A stretch of DNA of 42,982 nucleotides from Plantago elongata (Eukaryota > Streptophyta > Magnoliopsida > Lamiales > Plantaginaceae), in NCBI GenBank assembly GCA_036897095.1, contig JAYMSP010000723.1, forward strand, positions 1 through 42,982. The letters run 5' to 3'. Positions 11,397 to 22,516 of this stretch are shown piece by piece (within the stretch, counting starts at the first letter, position 1; the number at the start of each line of letters is the position of its first letter). Position numbers and translations under genes: made by a program. Below the pieces are notes generated by a model, which had not been told where the DNA came from, searched no databases, and saw only the letters and a program-made list of their open reading frames with translations.

Positions 11397-12152
11397 TTAC
11401 CTACCATGGTCCTCATCTCGTTTCTTCCCCCAATTCTGCATGCAAAGCCTTATCTTCTTCCCTGCCGCTAGAAAATCCACCGCCTGTGACGGCGTGAGTA
11501 TCTTCACAATCTCCTTCACCGTAGCCATTCTCAACCGATCCGCCTCCTCCAAAATTTCTGCCATCGCCGCTCCATGCTTGTCCAGCACCGCATTCACGTT
11601 ACTGCTAGTCTCACCCTCCTTTGCACCTTCAGACAACAACGCAAGCTCCGCAATCGGCTGGTCCAACATTTCCTCCTGCAAGCCAGCAATCCGAGTCGAA
11701 AGTGCCCTCTCTTGCGTAATCGTACGTCCTTGCAACTCGTCTACCAAAGCCACTTGCCTCGCTGAAAGTTCTCCTAGACTCCCAACCTTTCCCCCTTGAA
11801 GAAACTCTGCCAGCTGAGACTCGATTCGCATCCCGCATAGAGCATAAATAAGTCGAATGTAGGAGGAAGGGCGGCATCCACCAATCCAGAGGACGGAACG
11901 CTCAAGAGAGTTGCACCAGGTAGGGGCAAAGTAAGGCGACACATCGACACGTGCCAGGACCATTCGTTTCTGCAAGTAAAACTCGAAATTGTTCATGATC
12001 TTGTTGACGAGCTGAGTGAGATCGGAATCGGTGGTGCAGCCGTTCGTTTTGAGGGTAATCGCTTGATTGAGCTCGGAGAGTTCTTGTTGTTGGAGGTTCA
12101 TGTATTCTTGGTACAAGCAGATTTCTTTGGTTTGATGATCACTTGCTGCCAT
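11397..12152 (-). CDS. DOG1-like protein 2 (DELAY OF GERMINATION family)
   Basis: This intronless gene encodes 251 aa carrying one DOG1 domain. Signatures are [19 protein letters not shown] near the N-terminus, [18 protein letters not shown] then [17 protein letters not shown] in the middle, and [18 protein letters not shown] at the end. These align block for block with the neighbour at 8876-9640, so the two are paralogues, though diverged. I chose the ATG at 12150-12152 ([10 protein letters not shown]). The open frame extends 29 codons further upstream to 12239, but that extension is rich in Ser, His and Phe, looks like 5' UTR and would put unusual sequence ahead of the domain. The protein ends RDEDHGR, similar to the RDREHGRNP of the neighbour. 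The two genes are convergent. A function in ABA or dormancy control through PP2C binding is known only for DOG1 itself. Confidence 0.9.
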   Translation of the reverse strand: MAASDHQTKEICLYQEYMNLQQQELSELNQAITLKTNGCTTDSDLTQLVNKIMNNFEFYLQKRMVLARVDVSPYFAPTWCNSLERSVLWIGGCRPSSYIRLIYALCGMRIESQLAEFLQGGKVGSLGELSARQVALVDELQGRTITQERALSTRIAGLQEEMLDQPIAELALLSEGAKEGETSSNVNAVLDKHGAAMAEILEEADRLRMATVKEIVKILTPSQAVDFLAAGKKIRLCMQNWGKKRDEDHGR

Positions 12153-12529
12153 TTTTGTCAAGTGATGAGAGATGTTTTGTCTATGGAAATGGATGGAATA
12201 GAGGCTGCTAAATGTGAATATTTGAGAAGTGTGGTTCACAAGTTAGACTACCAACATGAAAATTGTTGTGATATGAACGAGAAAATGCGATAAGAGACAG
12301 ATACATGACGTTGTATCATGTATTGGCCTTTAATTGTGTTGTCTTTATTGGCTTTTTGTCACATGACAATTCTAGAAAAAATGCTCAGATATTGAGGAAA
12401 AAAGGACGAATTTCAAACTCGTTATAGTCGAATACATTTAACGTTTCTAATATTTTTATCTGTGTAAATATATATATAAAATATTCACTTGTAACATCTA
12501 TAATCCAACCAAGAAAATCTTCCTCTAAA

Positions 12530-12965
12530 GTGTCGAGGGTGAGCAGGGTTTTTCTACAAATTGCGGAGTCGGATCTTTCTTTTAGGGGCTAGAGGCGAGC
12601 AAGACCTTTCTAAGGTTGACCAGACATGCATTATGATAAGGGGCCGACCTCGTCGGCTTAAGTTGTATGACCTCGTGTTATAATATCTTCCTTATACTTT
12701 TAATTTCAATCATTTACGAGAATAAAGTATCTCATATTCTAAGGAAGGTGGTTCTCGGTATTCTCCATAAATAGCACGGTCTCCAAGCATTCGAGGTATC
12801 AAACTTTTAAGTTTCGCTATAAGCCTTAGTGATTCGAGGGTGACCAAGCATTCGAGGTATCAAACTTTCAAGGTTCACTATAAGCCTTAGTGATTCGAGC
12901 ACCCTTTTAGCTCGACATCTCCTCGATAGTTGATTCTTTTCCCGGCTTATCTAGTAATGTCATAA
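12530..12965. mobile_element. LTR-like relic with a 61-bp tandem repeat
   Basis: This block is clearly richer in G and C than its surroundings. It contains a promoter-like CCATAAATAGCACGG followed by two tandem copies of a 61-bp unit (12783-12843 and 12844 to about 12900) beginning CCAAGCATTCGAGGTATCAA and ending in CCTTAGTGATTCGAG. The layout, a TATA-like box followed by CTCGA-rich sequence, resembles a solo or partial retrotransposon LTR. No coding remains, primer site or matching second LTR are visible, so the class is uncertain. Confidence 0.3.
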
Positions 12966-14091
12966 CGAAGTTGGAAAACGTCACTTTAATTGGCTTAACA
13001 ATAAGTGTATCAATATAAAGAACTATTGGTGATTGGGCCTCAAATGTTGACTGCAACAAAATCGGGGAATGTATGCATAATTTTCTCTAATATCACATAG
13101 TATAGTTTTACATTTAATTCGAACTCGTATTTTAAAAGAATTAAGTTAATACTAAAGGTAGTATTGTAGACTTGTAGGTGGGACAATTGAAGTGTAAAGG
13201 TTACAATTTGTGCAACCGTAGAAAGAGTACAAAACTTGTTATCAGTGAGTTCTGAACAGAGTTTGAGATAATCTTCGAACCAGAAGAGTTAAATTTGCTT
13301 CTGGCATTAGTATTTTTTTTCTAAAAATTCATGGTTATGGAAACATTAGTCGTCATCTCATCTCCAGAAAGCCTGTTATTTCGCGTGCCACTTTGTCTTT
13401 TGCTCTCTCAATTTGCTCACTATTTTGTTTTCTACCCTCTATTGTACTTTACTCAAGCCCTCATTTGCAGTTTGCAGTTTGCACCACAACAAACGTTTCA
13501 TTACTAGCTCGACCTATAAGAAACAAACACGATAATCCCTATGTACGGGTCATTGTGAGTTATTTTTAGAATGTATCTTGTAAGTACACCGGTTATACGT
13601 TTCATTACCTGATCGGCCTACAAGAAACGAACACGATATTCTCTATATATGGATCACCGTAAATTCTATTTAGAATGTGTATAGTAGGTGCACTGGTCAT
13701 AAAAATTTCGATGTTAGGTTATAAACTTACAAGACACAAATGCTAGTAGCATATAGTGGGTGTATATGCAAGATTTCAATTTTCAAATATTAATTTTACA
13801 GTTTCTAAAAGCACTTAAAGAGTGTTTTTATATCATACTGGAACTTCTAGCTATTATTCCTCGTAAAATTTTAAATAGAACCACAAGCAATATTTGAAAA
13901 CAACAAGAATAGTTAGAGGTTGGTGCGAATTAAAAATGACTTCAGAAAAGCTCTGCAAATGCCCATAAAACTCAAGAGAAATGAGCCTGTGAGGTTATTA
14001 GGAAAGTAAGAAATGCTTGAAATAACTTAATCATGGAGCAAAATTGTTTCAAAAACATTTAATAGGGAAAGAGAGAATGTAGAATGATTTC

Positions 14092-14130
14092 AAAAATAAA
14101 AAATAAAAAATAAAAAATAAAAAATAAAAA
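14092..14130. repeat. A6T heptanucleotide repeat
   Basis: Five consecutive units of six A and one T (first and last slightly shorter) form a simple repeat in the 3' flank of the receptor kinase gene. Confidence 0.85.
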
Positions 14131-14841
14131 GAAGAAAATGAAAAAGAAACAAAATAAAGAAGGTATAATCGCGAAAATTTCTAATCTTACAATAGGCATG
14201 AATCCTCAGCACATTCTGATTTTCCCTTCAACAACATACACACGCAGTCCTGAGGATGAAGGCTCTGATGAACTTGTTAATGGCCAGCCTCTTAAGACAG
14301 GTTTTCTGTACATCTGCTACATTATTGACCACATCTTGTTGCATTTTTCGTCCTCCACCTTAGATAAATACTGATACAAGAGGATATTGTCAAACTCACC
14401 AAAGCAACATGTTCCACAACAATAATACTCCAATGCACAATTGACCTAAACACAAATTCCATTAAGAAATCAAGCTTAAATCTCCCAAAGCAATAAGAAA
14501 ATCAGTGCTCGAATTGACCTGCTTATTTCACTTAACGCCTAGTTTCTTGAAACAAGAGGCTTCAGATAGTTCAAAAAATTTGGGTATTGTGCATATGGAG
14601 TCACCAAAAGGCCATGTAAATCAGATGCTTCATCAAAGCACACATTTTTAAATGCTCATAGCATATGGACATTAAACAAATGAAAGAATATTAATGATAA
14701 CAATTACATGAAATTGTAAACACTTGTTGCTTACAAATCCTGTAAACTACTTTCTTGAAGCAAAAACAAGGTATGTTATGTTGATCTTTTAGTGTAAAGT
14801 ACAATCCAGCTGACTTACATTATATAGAGGCGTAATCCAAA

Positions 14842-17800
14842 TCAAGCGGCCTCTGTAGATAATATCTCAAGTTCAGCCCACCAAAGTGGAGAAAGCCTTG
14901 GAACTGCTGCTTCAGGTGATATATCTATGGCTTCTCTCAATATTTCGATGACATCCTTCATCGCAGGTCTTTTCACTGGATCTTGTTGAATACAACATTG
15001 AATCACTTCACACACTCTCTCAAGCTCATTGTCTTTGAACGACTTCAATGCTGGATCAACCAATCTGCTGATTGTCCTCCTATCGTTCAAGTATTGAGCA
15101 GCCTAAAATAGAAGACATTAACAAGTGTCACTAAAAAACTCATCACCTCAGCATCAATTTTTTTTTGGTTTTAGTCAGAATTGGAGTTTCAGATTGCATG
15201 GGACAGGGGAGGCGGAGGATGAATAATTAATTTTTTTTCCTGTGTTACGGCAGCTTGTGCCCAACCACTAAGTTCTATTTTTCTTGTGCCCAATTTCAAG
15301 ATTCTGGTCCAAATTTAAGGGAAAGCTTCTTGATTTTTATGCAAATGAATACTAAATTTGAAAAGAAAGTGTTATTGGACAAAAGAGTTTCGAAACAGAA
15401 TTTTCAAGTGAATACTAATAACTTTCGAAACAGAATTTTCAAGTGAATACTAATAACAGAGGGATTAGAGGAGATGCAAATACGGTGTTCATGCATAGGA
15501 TTACTAAAACATCAGGAAGTGAATACCCAGTCAACGAGACACCCGTGCTCTTCCGTGAAAGTTGGCCTTCCAGTAATTATTTCAAGCAACAAGACTCCGA
15601 AACTGTGAATATTTGTTTCCATATCAGCGGAAGGAGGCAAGACAGAATGTTCCGAGTCACTTTCTCTTCTATTCTTTGATTTAGCCACAAGTTCTGCCCA
15701 GAAGGCGACGTCCGCTATCTGCATGCAAAGGTGAATATTTCCACTTTTTTTAGAGACAGATTTTAGCAGCATTTGGTAATTCATTTGTAAGAGAAAGAAT
15801 CCTACTTTGGCAGCATAATCGTCTGTCAGCAATATATCTTTGGAATTCAAGTTGACATGCTCTACTGGAGGATTGAGATCATGCATGTGCTGGAGGCAAT
15901 AAGCGATCCCCATGATTATTCTCATTCTTTGTCTCCAGTCAATGAATTCAGATTCCTCGACTGAGAAAGTTAATGATTCATAAACATGCTTCAAAAAATA
16001 GCTAAATGTATTTGAAAAGATGAACATAAGAATTTGTCATCGACAAAATTACCATGGAGATGCTCGAAGAGATTGCCATTTGGAGCATACTCGAAAACCA
16101 TCATTCTAGTAAAAGGCTCATCCTCCTCACAGTATCCAATAAGATTAACAAAATTCTTGTGGTTTACTCGTGACAAGCCATCAATCTGTATAGCACCAGG
16201 GAAAAAAGGAAACCAAAAAATATCAAATCTGAACGATAATCATACAACATTGTGTGTTTGTGTTTAATATATCTGCCAAATTTTGAAAGCTTTATTAATC
16301 TGGAAAGAGAGATATATGGTGCGGAGATCTTAGGGGCGTATCCACTGTTCATAAATTGTATCTTGTTGGATGTTATCAAAATTTAAAAATAATGAACAGA
16401 TTTATCGTCTAACCTTTTTTCGATAAGCCATCTCGGAACGTTTTGACCACTGTTTTAAAGAACTTATGACAGTTGAAGCAACAACAATCTCTACTCCACT
16501 AGACAGAGTTCCCTTGTACATTGTTGCCACTCCCTCATATATGCCGATAATATTGCTAAAATCTTCGCATGCACTCTCCAGCTCATCTCTATTCAGCTTG
16601 GGGATCCCTATATATGATGAATACATGTTAGGAAACTGTGATGATTGAAGTAACGAATGCATATCACAGGTAGTGAAGCAAATATACCAGTAACCAATGC
16701 ATTTTGCAACTGCCCACTCAATTCACTTTTTTTCCATGGCACAATATTTCTTGCCATCCTCCTTTTAAAGATGAGTAACAGAATTATTGCAAGTACGGCA
16801 GAGAAAACTGCAGCCGATATTATGACTGCAATTTTCACCGAATGCTCCGAATTTTCATTGGTAGAAGACTGTTTATCAGTAGTTCGACTTATTGCACCGG
16901 TATTAGTTGTGCTGTGATCCGGCGGTGTTGGTGAGGGGGCAGGAGCAGAAACTGGTTCCTTCCAATTAGGTACGGCAGGAAACGACCCACTACTTCTGCT
17001 CGGAAGGGCATTCGGAGATATAGAAGGAGATGGAGACCAATTGGTGGGAGGGGTGGCTTCCAGATTACTCGTATGTTCTACTAGCATGCGACGCACATTA
17101 TTCACATGTCTGTCCACAGTCCCGATGTAAACTTCTTCCGGTGAATCTGGGATGTAACACAACAGCAAATAATCATAAATAGGACTAAAATGTCCAAATT
17201 TACAACAGTAGGAAAGATAACTCGACCAGTTATGTAGAGTAACTAGTTCCAGCAACTTAGCAAATTAACACCACTGTGTTTGTCAAATGAATATATACTT
17301 GTGGCAAACTCAATTCTCGGGAATGAGAAGATGAATATTTGTTGCATACCTGTTACATTGGTACAGCTATTATCAGCATCAGCATGTAATACTCCAGCTC
17401 CAATCTTGAACCTTGACAAAAGCCAATGCATTTTCATGAACACGATACACTCAGAAAATTGTGGGACGAAAAAAAAGTAAAGGGAATCTCACAACAGCTT
17501 ACAGTGGAAAGATATTGAGGAAGCGAGTGAGGGCACCTTCGATTGGTCTTCTGAATAAGTCTGGATTCTTCCATTGTGTTAGAACATTCTGCCAGATGCT
17601 GCTCAATCATGCGCATGATATCAAGAAAAGGAAGCAAAATAATTTAGTGAGCAGTACAGAGTTTGAAGTAGCACAGACTGGATTTTTTTTCAAACAATTA
17701 ATGATATCTTACAAAAGAGGCAACTTTATTGAGTGCATATAACAATAACAAGTTCAGAAATTTATACTATGTGGCAGGAAAAGAAGATGATACACACATG

Positions 17801-19026
17801 TCATGTTGAGAGCTACAACTCAGAGTAAATTACCAGTGCCCAAATTTCCTATTCATGCAGCCAGCCCCAGAAGGTTCACCGGGAAGGATCTCATCAACTC
17901 GAAAATCAATTACTACACCAAGCTTCTCAATCTCTACAGGGATGTCCCCTTCCAGGCTATTATTACAGAGCAACCTTCAGTAGTAAGTACAAATGCGGTT
18001 AGCAAAAATTAAAATGAATTATCAAAAAATGCATTTAGTGATACGAACTGGTTACAGTGAAACGAATGTGCTTACAGAAGCTTTAGTGATGTCAATCCTC
18101 CAAATTCTGGAGGAACTGGCCCGGTCAAGTTATTGTCCCGCAAGTCCAACACTTCCAATGATGTTATCTGGGCAAACTCTGGAGGTATGTTGCCCAAGAA
18201 GCGATTGTGTGACAGGTCACTGTTCACAAGCCAAATATAAAGTACTCATAAACCTCAAGATGTCAGAAGGAAAAGGAAGATGGCCAACATTGTCCTCGTG
18301 AAATACGAAAACAGTCTGGAATGTTAATTGAAATGGCAAGAAACAAATTCTACACTCACAGAAATCTTAAATGGGTAAGATTTCCAAGCTCAGGTCCCAG
18401 TGCTCCCTCCAAGTCTAGTCCACTGAGATCTCTATACGACACAAAAGAAAAATACTGAATTAAAGAACACAGTATATACATAATCAATCTTCAATGCTTA
18501 ATGTATCATATCATCAGCACTTACAGCATATGTACTTTACCATCGAGACACTCAATGCCTGACCACAAACATGGGTCACAGTCATTGGGATCCCAATTTG
18601 CTAAAGCCCGAAACGGATCATCATTCACCCTTGCTCGAAACTGCAACAATGCCGTACCTGCAATTTAATCTTTCGTCACAACCAACATCCCAAGCCCAAA
18701 CACAATATAAGAAAGTCTTTGCGATCGAATAAAATCCTCCAAGACAACTTGTAGCCATTTCCAGCAACATATACAAAGATTTTGTACCTAAGAATTGAAA
18801 AACCACTTTTTTCAAAAAATTCCCTTGTTAAGTGGTTTGTAATTTCAGCACTCGACTATTTATCGCCACAGTTACAGAAACCGTGGTATACGGAAAGGAA
18901 CTTGGTGTGGAATAACTGTGAATTACCTTCATGATTGAGGGAGCAACACCCTTGAATCTCCAAAACAAAAACAAGAAATGCTAAACAAGCTAATAAGACT
19001 CCATCACCAGTCCTCCTACAACCCAT
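14842..19026 (-). CDS. MRH1: LRR receptor-like pseudokinase, MRH1/MDIS2 type, 13 exons
   Basis: I built this model by matching family sequence to splice sites. Exons: 19026-18927, 18657-18525, 18431-18360, 18219-18076, 17974-17834, 17598-17503, 17411-17350, 17146-16688, 16607-16414, 16185-16053, 15960-15806, 15718-15527 and 15102-14842. All introns are GT..AG and the frame stays open for 713 aa. Order of parts: signal peptide (LLACLAFLVFVLEI); LRR N-cap with the motif LANWDPNDCDPCLWSGIEC; about four LRRs (LDLSGLDLEG, LDLSHNRFLGNIP, LDLRDNNLTGPVP and a degenerate one); a juxtamembrane block (GCMNRKFGHCIWQN); a Ser/Pro-rich linker; a membrane span at about 355-376; and a kinase-like domain from about 404. 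The kinase is degenerate: the catalytic Lys is Ser (VVAST, S447), HRD reads HVN and DFG reads DVA. The end SPLWWAELEILSTEAA is the family hallmark. Arabidopsis MRH1 acts in root-hair morphogenesis, and its relative MDIS1 helps perceive the pollen-tube attractant LURE1. A CT-rich leader ending in a donor, CCAG|GTAATT (about 19490), suggests a 5' UTR intron. I cannot tell MRH1 from its paralogues with certainty. Confidence 0.88.
15388..15457. repeat. Perfect 35-bp tandem duplication in the last intron of the receptor kinase
   Basis: Two identical 35-bp units lie at 15388-15422 and 15423-15457, each starting TTTCGAAACAG and ending ATACTAATAAC. They sit inside the intron between exons 12 and 13 (15103-15526). 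The lack of any difference between the copies suggests a recent duplication. Confidence 0.9.
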
Positions 19027-20535
19027 TGCAAGCTAGAAATCGCCAGCTTCTCAGTGTAGTCAACCAACCACGGAATAGCTCCTTCAGCTCAACAGATCAA
19101 GAAAACTGTTTAAACACACAAACGACATAATAACGAATATTATACGGGTACAACACCACATTTCTCCCTCTCATTTTGGTATTGTTTCCTAGGGTATAAC
19201 ACCAACTTTCCTCGAACAACCCCACAAACGGAATATATCTCCAAAATCAAATCTTTATCTGTAAAACATGTAAAGAAACGAACTTTACGAAATTGGGATA
19301 GAAAAGGTAACTCTTTTGACATCCATTTTAATAGATTGTGTAAACAAGAGGGGTAGGATCAAGAAAATGCATGAGGTTACCAAAATATGGTGATGGTAAT
19401 AGCAAGAAAATGATGATGATTGATGGTATAAATGCAATGGCAATAAAAACAGGGCTGAATGATATGGTAATGAATGTTAATTACCTGGCTTGGCAGAGGT
19501 AATGAAATGGTCAGAAAGAGGATGATGATGATGATCTCAGAGGTGAAAGGTCTCCTCGACCACCTTTTTTTGGGAGAGAAGAGGAAAAAGAAGAAGAAGA
19601 AGAAAAACAACCAAATTCATTTTCTTTCATTTTTCTCACCCAAAAAGTTGCACCCCTCACGACTCACCCAAATTTTCCTCTCGTTTTTGTGTTTTTCATA
19701 ATGGTCTTCTATCTAATTGCTATAATTAGGTAGGCTATTTTAATTATGAGATGAATGAAATTACATTTTGTTTATGAATCATGCTTCTTTAGACCTTCAC
19801 CTAATTCAAAAAAAATAAAATATTAAAGTAATAATAAAATTCGTGTTTGAAAGTATAATCTTACATCTAACATCAACATTTAAATATAAAAAATTTCAGT
19901 TTCAAAACGTAATACGATTTGAGCATTTACATATCAATTTAGAGCAAGTGAGATAATTATAAATGATGTATAAGAACACACATTCTTATACCGTATGTGA
20001 TCTTTTGTGAGATTTCAAAACTAAATTCATACAAATTTATGGTGAATCGATCAATATTATATCAACATTATGTGGGTATCCCTAACTCATGTCTTGCATA
20101 AAGGCTCAAGAAGTGGAGTTGTATGCTCAATTGGGTTAGCTAACATGTTGGATCATTTGGCCCGTAACATGAAGGAACATGAATCCGATTGACTTAATAT
20201 AAAGATTGTTTCAACATGGACATGATCACCACTACTATTACACAATGCCTCCAAATCAGGTGTTTAAAAAACGAAAATACAGCTGGTGTTGATAAGTTTA
20301 GCTTTGACCAATCTTCTGGTTTAATAAACCATTTGCACTTGCAATAATAGTCAAAAGTTTATAAGCGAAAGTATTCTCCCTATACCAGAATTTGGGAAGC
20401 TTCTGAGAAGCCTAACCATAGTTTGTTCTGAAAAATATTGATCAGGAAGAAAGATCTTTTAGATCCTTAGTTGGATGGAAAATTGACAATGGTAACAACA
20501 TTGATTTATGGAAAGATACGTGCATATCTTGTTAA

Positions 20536-20681
20536 GGGGCTGATTGGTATAGAATTTGAATGGATTTTGGTGAAATTGTGTTTGGAATGGAATTGAAATG
20601 GGGTATTTGAAGTGTATTTTAGGCCAAATCACTATTCATCGAGGCAAATTGAGCGATTTAAATACTATGGCAATCAGCCCT
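20536..20681. mobile_element. MITE, PIF/Harbinger (Tourist)-like, inside the LINE relic
   Basis: The element is 146 bp, with inverted ends GGGGCTGATTGGTAT and, reading the other strand from the right, AGGGCTGATTGCCAT. It is flanked by TAA on both sides (20533-20535 and 20682-20684), the 3-bp target typical of PIF/Harbinger elements. It interrupts the LINE relic, so it inserted later. Related copies in the opposite orientation lie at 21567-21690, 21697-21781 and, much decayed, 22395-22516. Confidence 0.7.
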
Positions 20682-21144
20682 TAAGATTTTGAAATACTTT
20701 GTAAAGAATTTTGATATGTTTTTTTTGTCCGCCCAACAATTCAAGGTTGACATAATATTGCTTTAAGATTATATAATAAGAATGGTTTGAGAATGCCTTT
20801 AAGCAATCACTCATGGCATGCTGGGGAATGGATAACACCTTTAATTGCTCAGTGCTTTATTTACCCTGCAATTCTAATCAGCAACTTAATTTGGCTTCGA
20901 TGACTTGGTTCATCTGAAAACACAGGAACAACTTAATCTTTAGAAACCAAGAGATTGATGGAGGCAAATGTTAAGTCAACTGACTAAAAGTTTCGGAGTA
21001 ATACTAGCATTCCTACTAGGATTCTAATGATGCACTAATGGTAATACCAGGACATTGTAACATGTTGGTATAGGTTGTATTATCAGGATTCCTCGGGGGA
21101 ATTTTATTAGAGCTGCTTCTGCTTATATAGGAATAACATGCAAC

Positions 21145-21251
21145 AATATTGTTAAGATTCTTATATAATGTTGTTGCGTGAGTATATTTTATTTTTGCGT
21201 TTTTATTAATATTATTTAGCCGATTTAGAAAAAAATATTGTTGAGATTCTT
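21145..21251. repeat. 71-bp insert flanked by an 18-bp direct repeat
   Basis: AATATTGTTAAGATTCTT at 21145-21162 recurs with one change at 21234-21251. The 71 bp between are AT-rich and unlike the LINE sequence on either side. The LINE reading appears to continue after the second copy (EILAMKLGL). A long target duplication of this kind is usual for retroposed inserts, but a local duplication is also possible. Confidence 0.45.
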
Positions 21252-21467
21252 GCTATGAAACTTGGCCTTTCAATTTAATGGATCATCGATGGAATCTTAG
21301 AAATATGACCTGGCAAGCTAACTCTGCTTATGTTTTTAATTGCGTCTGCAGGCACATGGAACCAGTACTAAAACACCACCATCCAGTGCAGGAAATTCAA
21401 GAGATGCAGGAAACGATGGAAGATGTCCGAATGTAGCTGGTGTATAGAGATGAAAATGGTGCAACAA

Positions 21468-21541
21468 ATCTCTTGTCCAATTGGACAGGAATTGCAGACA
21501 TATTATCTCTTGTCCAATTGGACAGGAATTGCGGACATATT
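21468..21541. repeat. 37-bp tandem duplication
   Basis: Two units, 21468-21504 and 21505-21541, each beginning ATCTCTTGTCCAATTGGAC and ending ACATATT, differ at a single position. They lie just downstream of the LINE relic. Confidence 0.9.
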
Positions 21542-21566
21542 ATTGAGAATTTTGAATCTAATAGGG

Positions 21567-21781
21567 GTTTATGAACAGTAATTTAGTCTAAAATACACTT
21601 TAAATATTTTATTTCAATTTCATTTCAAACACAATTTCCTCAAAATTTCATTCAAATGGACATTATAGTGTCATGCCAATCAACCCATAATTTTCAAATA
21701 CCCTATTTCAATTTTATTTCAAACACAATTTACCTAAAATTCCATTCAAATTGACATTTAAATATCATGCCAATCAGCTCA
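21567..21781. mobile_element. Two further copies of the 20536-20681 MITE family, inverted
   Basis: Copy A (about 21567-21690) matches the reverse complement of the MITE at 20536-20681 through TCTAAAATACACTT, TTTCAAACACAATTT and the end GCCAATCAACCCATAA. Copy B (about 21697-21781) repeats the outer half: ACCCTATTTCAATTTTATTT, CAAACACAATTT and CCAATCAGCTCATAA. They lie head to tail and end next to TAA triplets. Copy B looks partial. Confidence 0.65.
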
Positions 21782-22394
21782 TAATTATTTTGACGACCAT
21801 CATTGAAGTGGTTTGCGCATATTACAAATTTTGGACTTATAGCCTACGTAGTTTGCTTTGTATCTCACCCATCTTACTTATTATGTCTGTATGGAGACCC
21901 GAATAGTATGTACTTTCGTTTATATCGTTTATGCTCGTGTAATTTGTTAAATACTAATGCGTTTTAAAAAATAATAGTTAATGAGGTCCAACTTTTTTCC
22001 GGAGCATTAGCTCTAATCTCATCTAATCTTCCGGTATATTGCAAAATTAATATGAAATGAGAAAACGAAAGGAGTGGTCCAATTGTGCCCACACCACACC
22101 CCCATGCTTGGGCAGGTGGTAGTCAATATCAACCATCAACTTGTTTGAATTTCAGCGCGTAATATATTGTAATCTTCGTCATGTGATCATGACTAGTGGA
22201 TGCAACTCTCATTTTTCTTCGTCCAGATTCAAACTTCCATCAACTTGTAACAGAATCAAATACTTTTAAAATAACATTGGTGCTGCGTCAATTTGAATGG
22301 TACTTGAAAATTTTATGTTTATTATAATATTTAAATGTCGAAAATGAAAATGAATCTACAATAGCAATATTTTTCTCCACCTATATAACAAACC

Positions 22395-22516
22395 TATAAT
22401 ACTCTATTCAATTACAATTCTATATTAAACACAATTTTAACAATACCACTACAATTTCGATCACTATTCAAACATTTGAATCGGGACATTTAAGTCTCAT
22501 GACAATCATACCCATA
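22395..22516. mobile_element. Decayed relative of the same MITE family
   Basis: The order of short matches (CTATTCAATTACAATTCTA, AAACACAATTTTAAC, CTATTCAAACATTTGAATC, ATGACAATCATACCCATAA) follows the layout of the copies at 21567-21781 but with many differences. It lies about 310 bp beyond the 3' end of the PYL gene. Confidence 0.4.

Larger units (their letters stand above)
12153..14841. other. Spacer between DOG1-like gene 2 and the receptor kinase
   Basis: No gene is supported here. The first 150 bp are the likely promoter and 5' UTR of DOG1-like gene 2, without a clear TATA box. An LTR-like relic lies at about 12530-12965 and an A/T microsatellite at 14092-14130. Two copies of a motif of about 60 bp containing CGTTTCATTAC, then AAGAAACRAACACGAT, occur near 13495 and 13590 and look like a weak tandem duplication. 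The last 300 bp should hold the 3' UTR of the minus-strand receptor kinase. Confidence 0.5.
20340..21300 (+). mobile_element. Decayed LINE 3' region (zinc-knuckle RVT and RNase H parts)
   Basis: Short translated stretches on the plus strand match the C-terminal part of plant LINE ORF2: SLVGWKIDNGNNIDLWKD (about 20464-20520, the GNG..LWxD motif after the reverse transcriptase), RNNLIFRNQEID (about 20926-20962), a glycine-rich stretch ending FIRAAS-like in another frame (about 21090-21120), and EILAMKLGLS (about 21245-21275, RNase H helix). They are separated by stops, frame changes and a MITE (20536-20681). The reverse transcriptase proper is not visible, so this is a truncated 3' end typical of LINEs. 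I cannot define the exact ends. Confidence 0.6.

Noticed and set aside
12153-12239. 29-codon upstream extension of DOG1-like protein 2
   Set aside because: It is in frame, but its composition is unlike the family N-terminus, and the ATG at 12152 gives the normal length.
18525-18541. Earlier donor site (GTAAAG) for exon 2 of the receptor kinase gene
   Set aside because: Ending the exon at 18541 would drop the conserved GKVHML that leads into the first LRR. The donor GTAAGT at 18519-18524 keeps it and matches the frame of exon 3.
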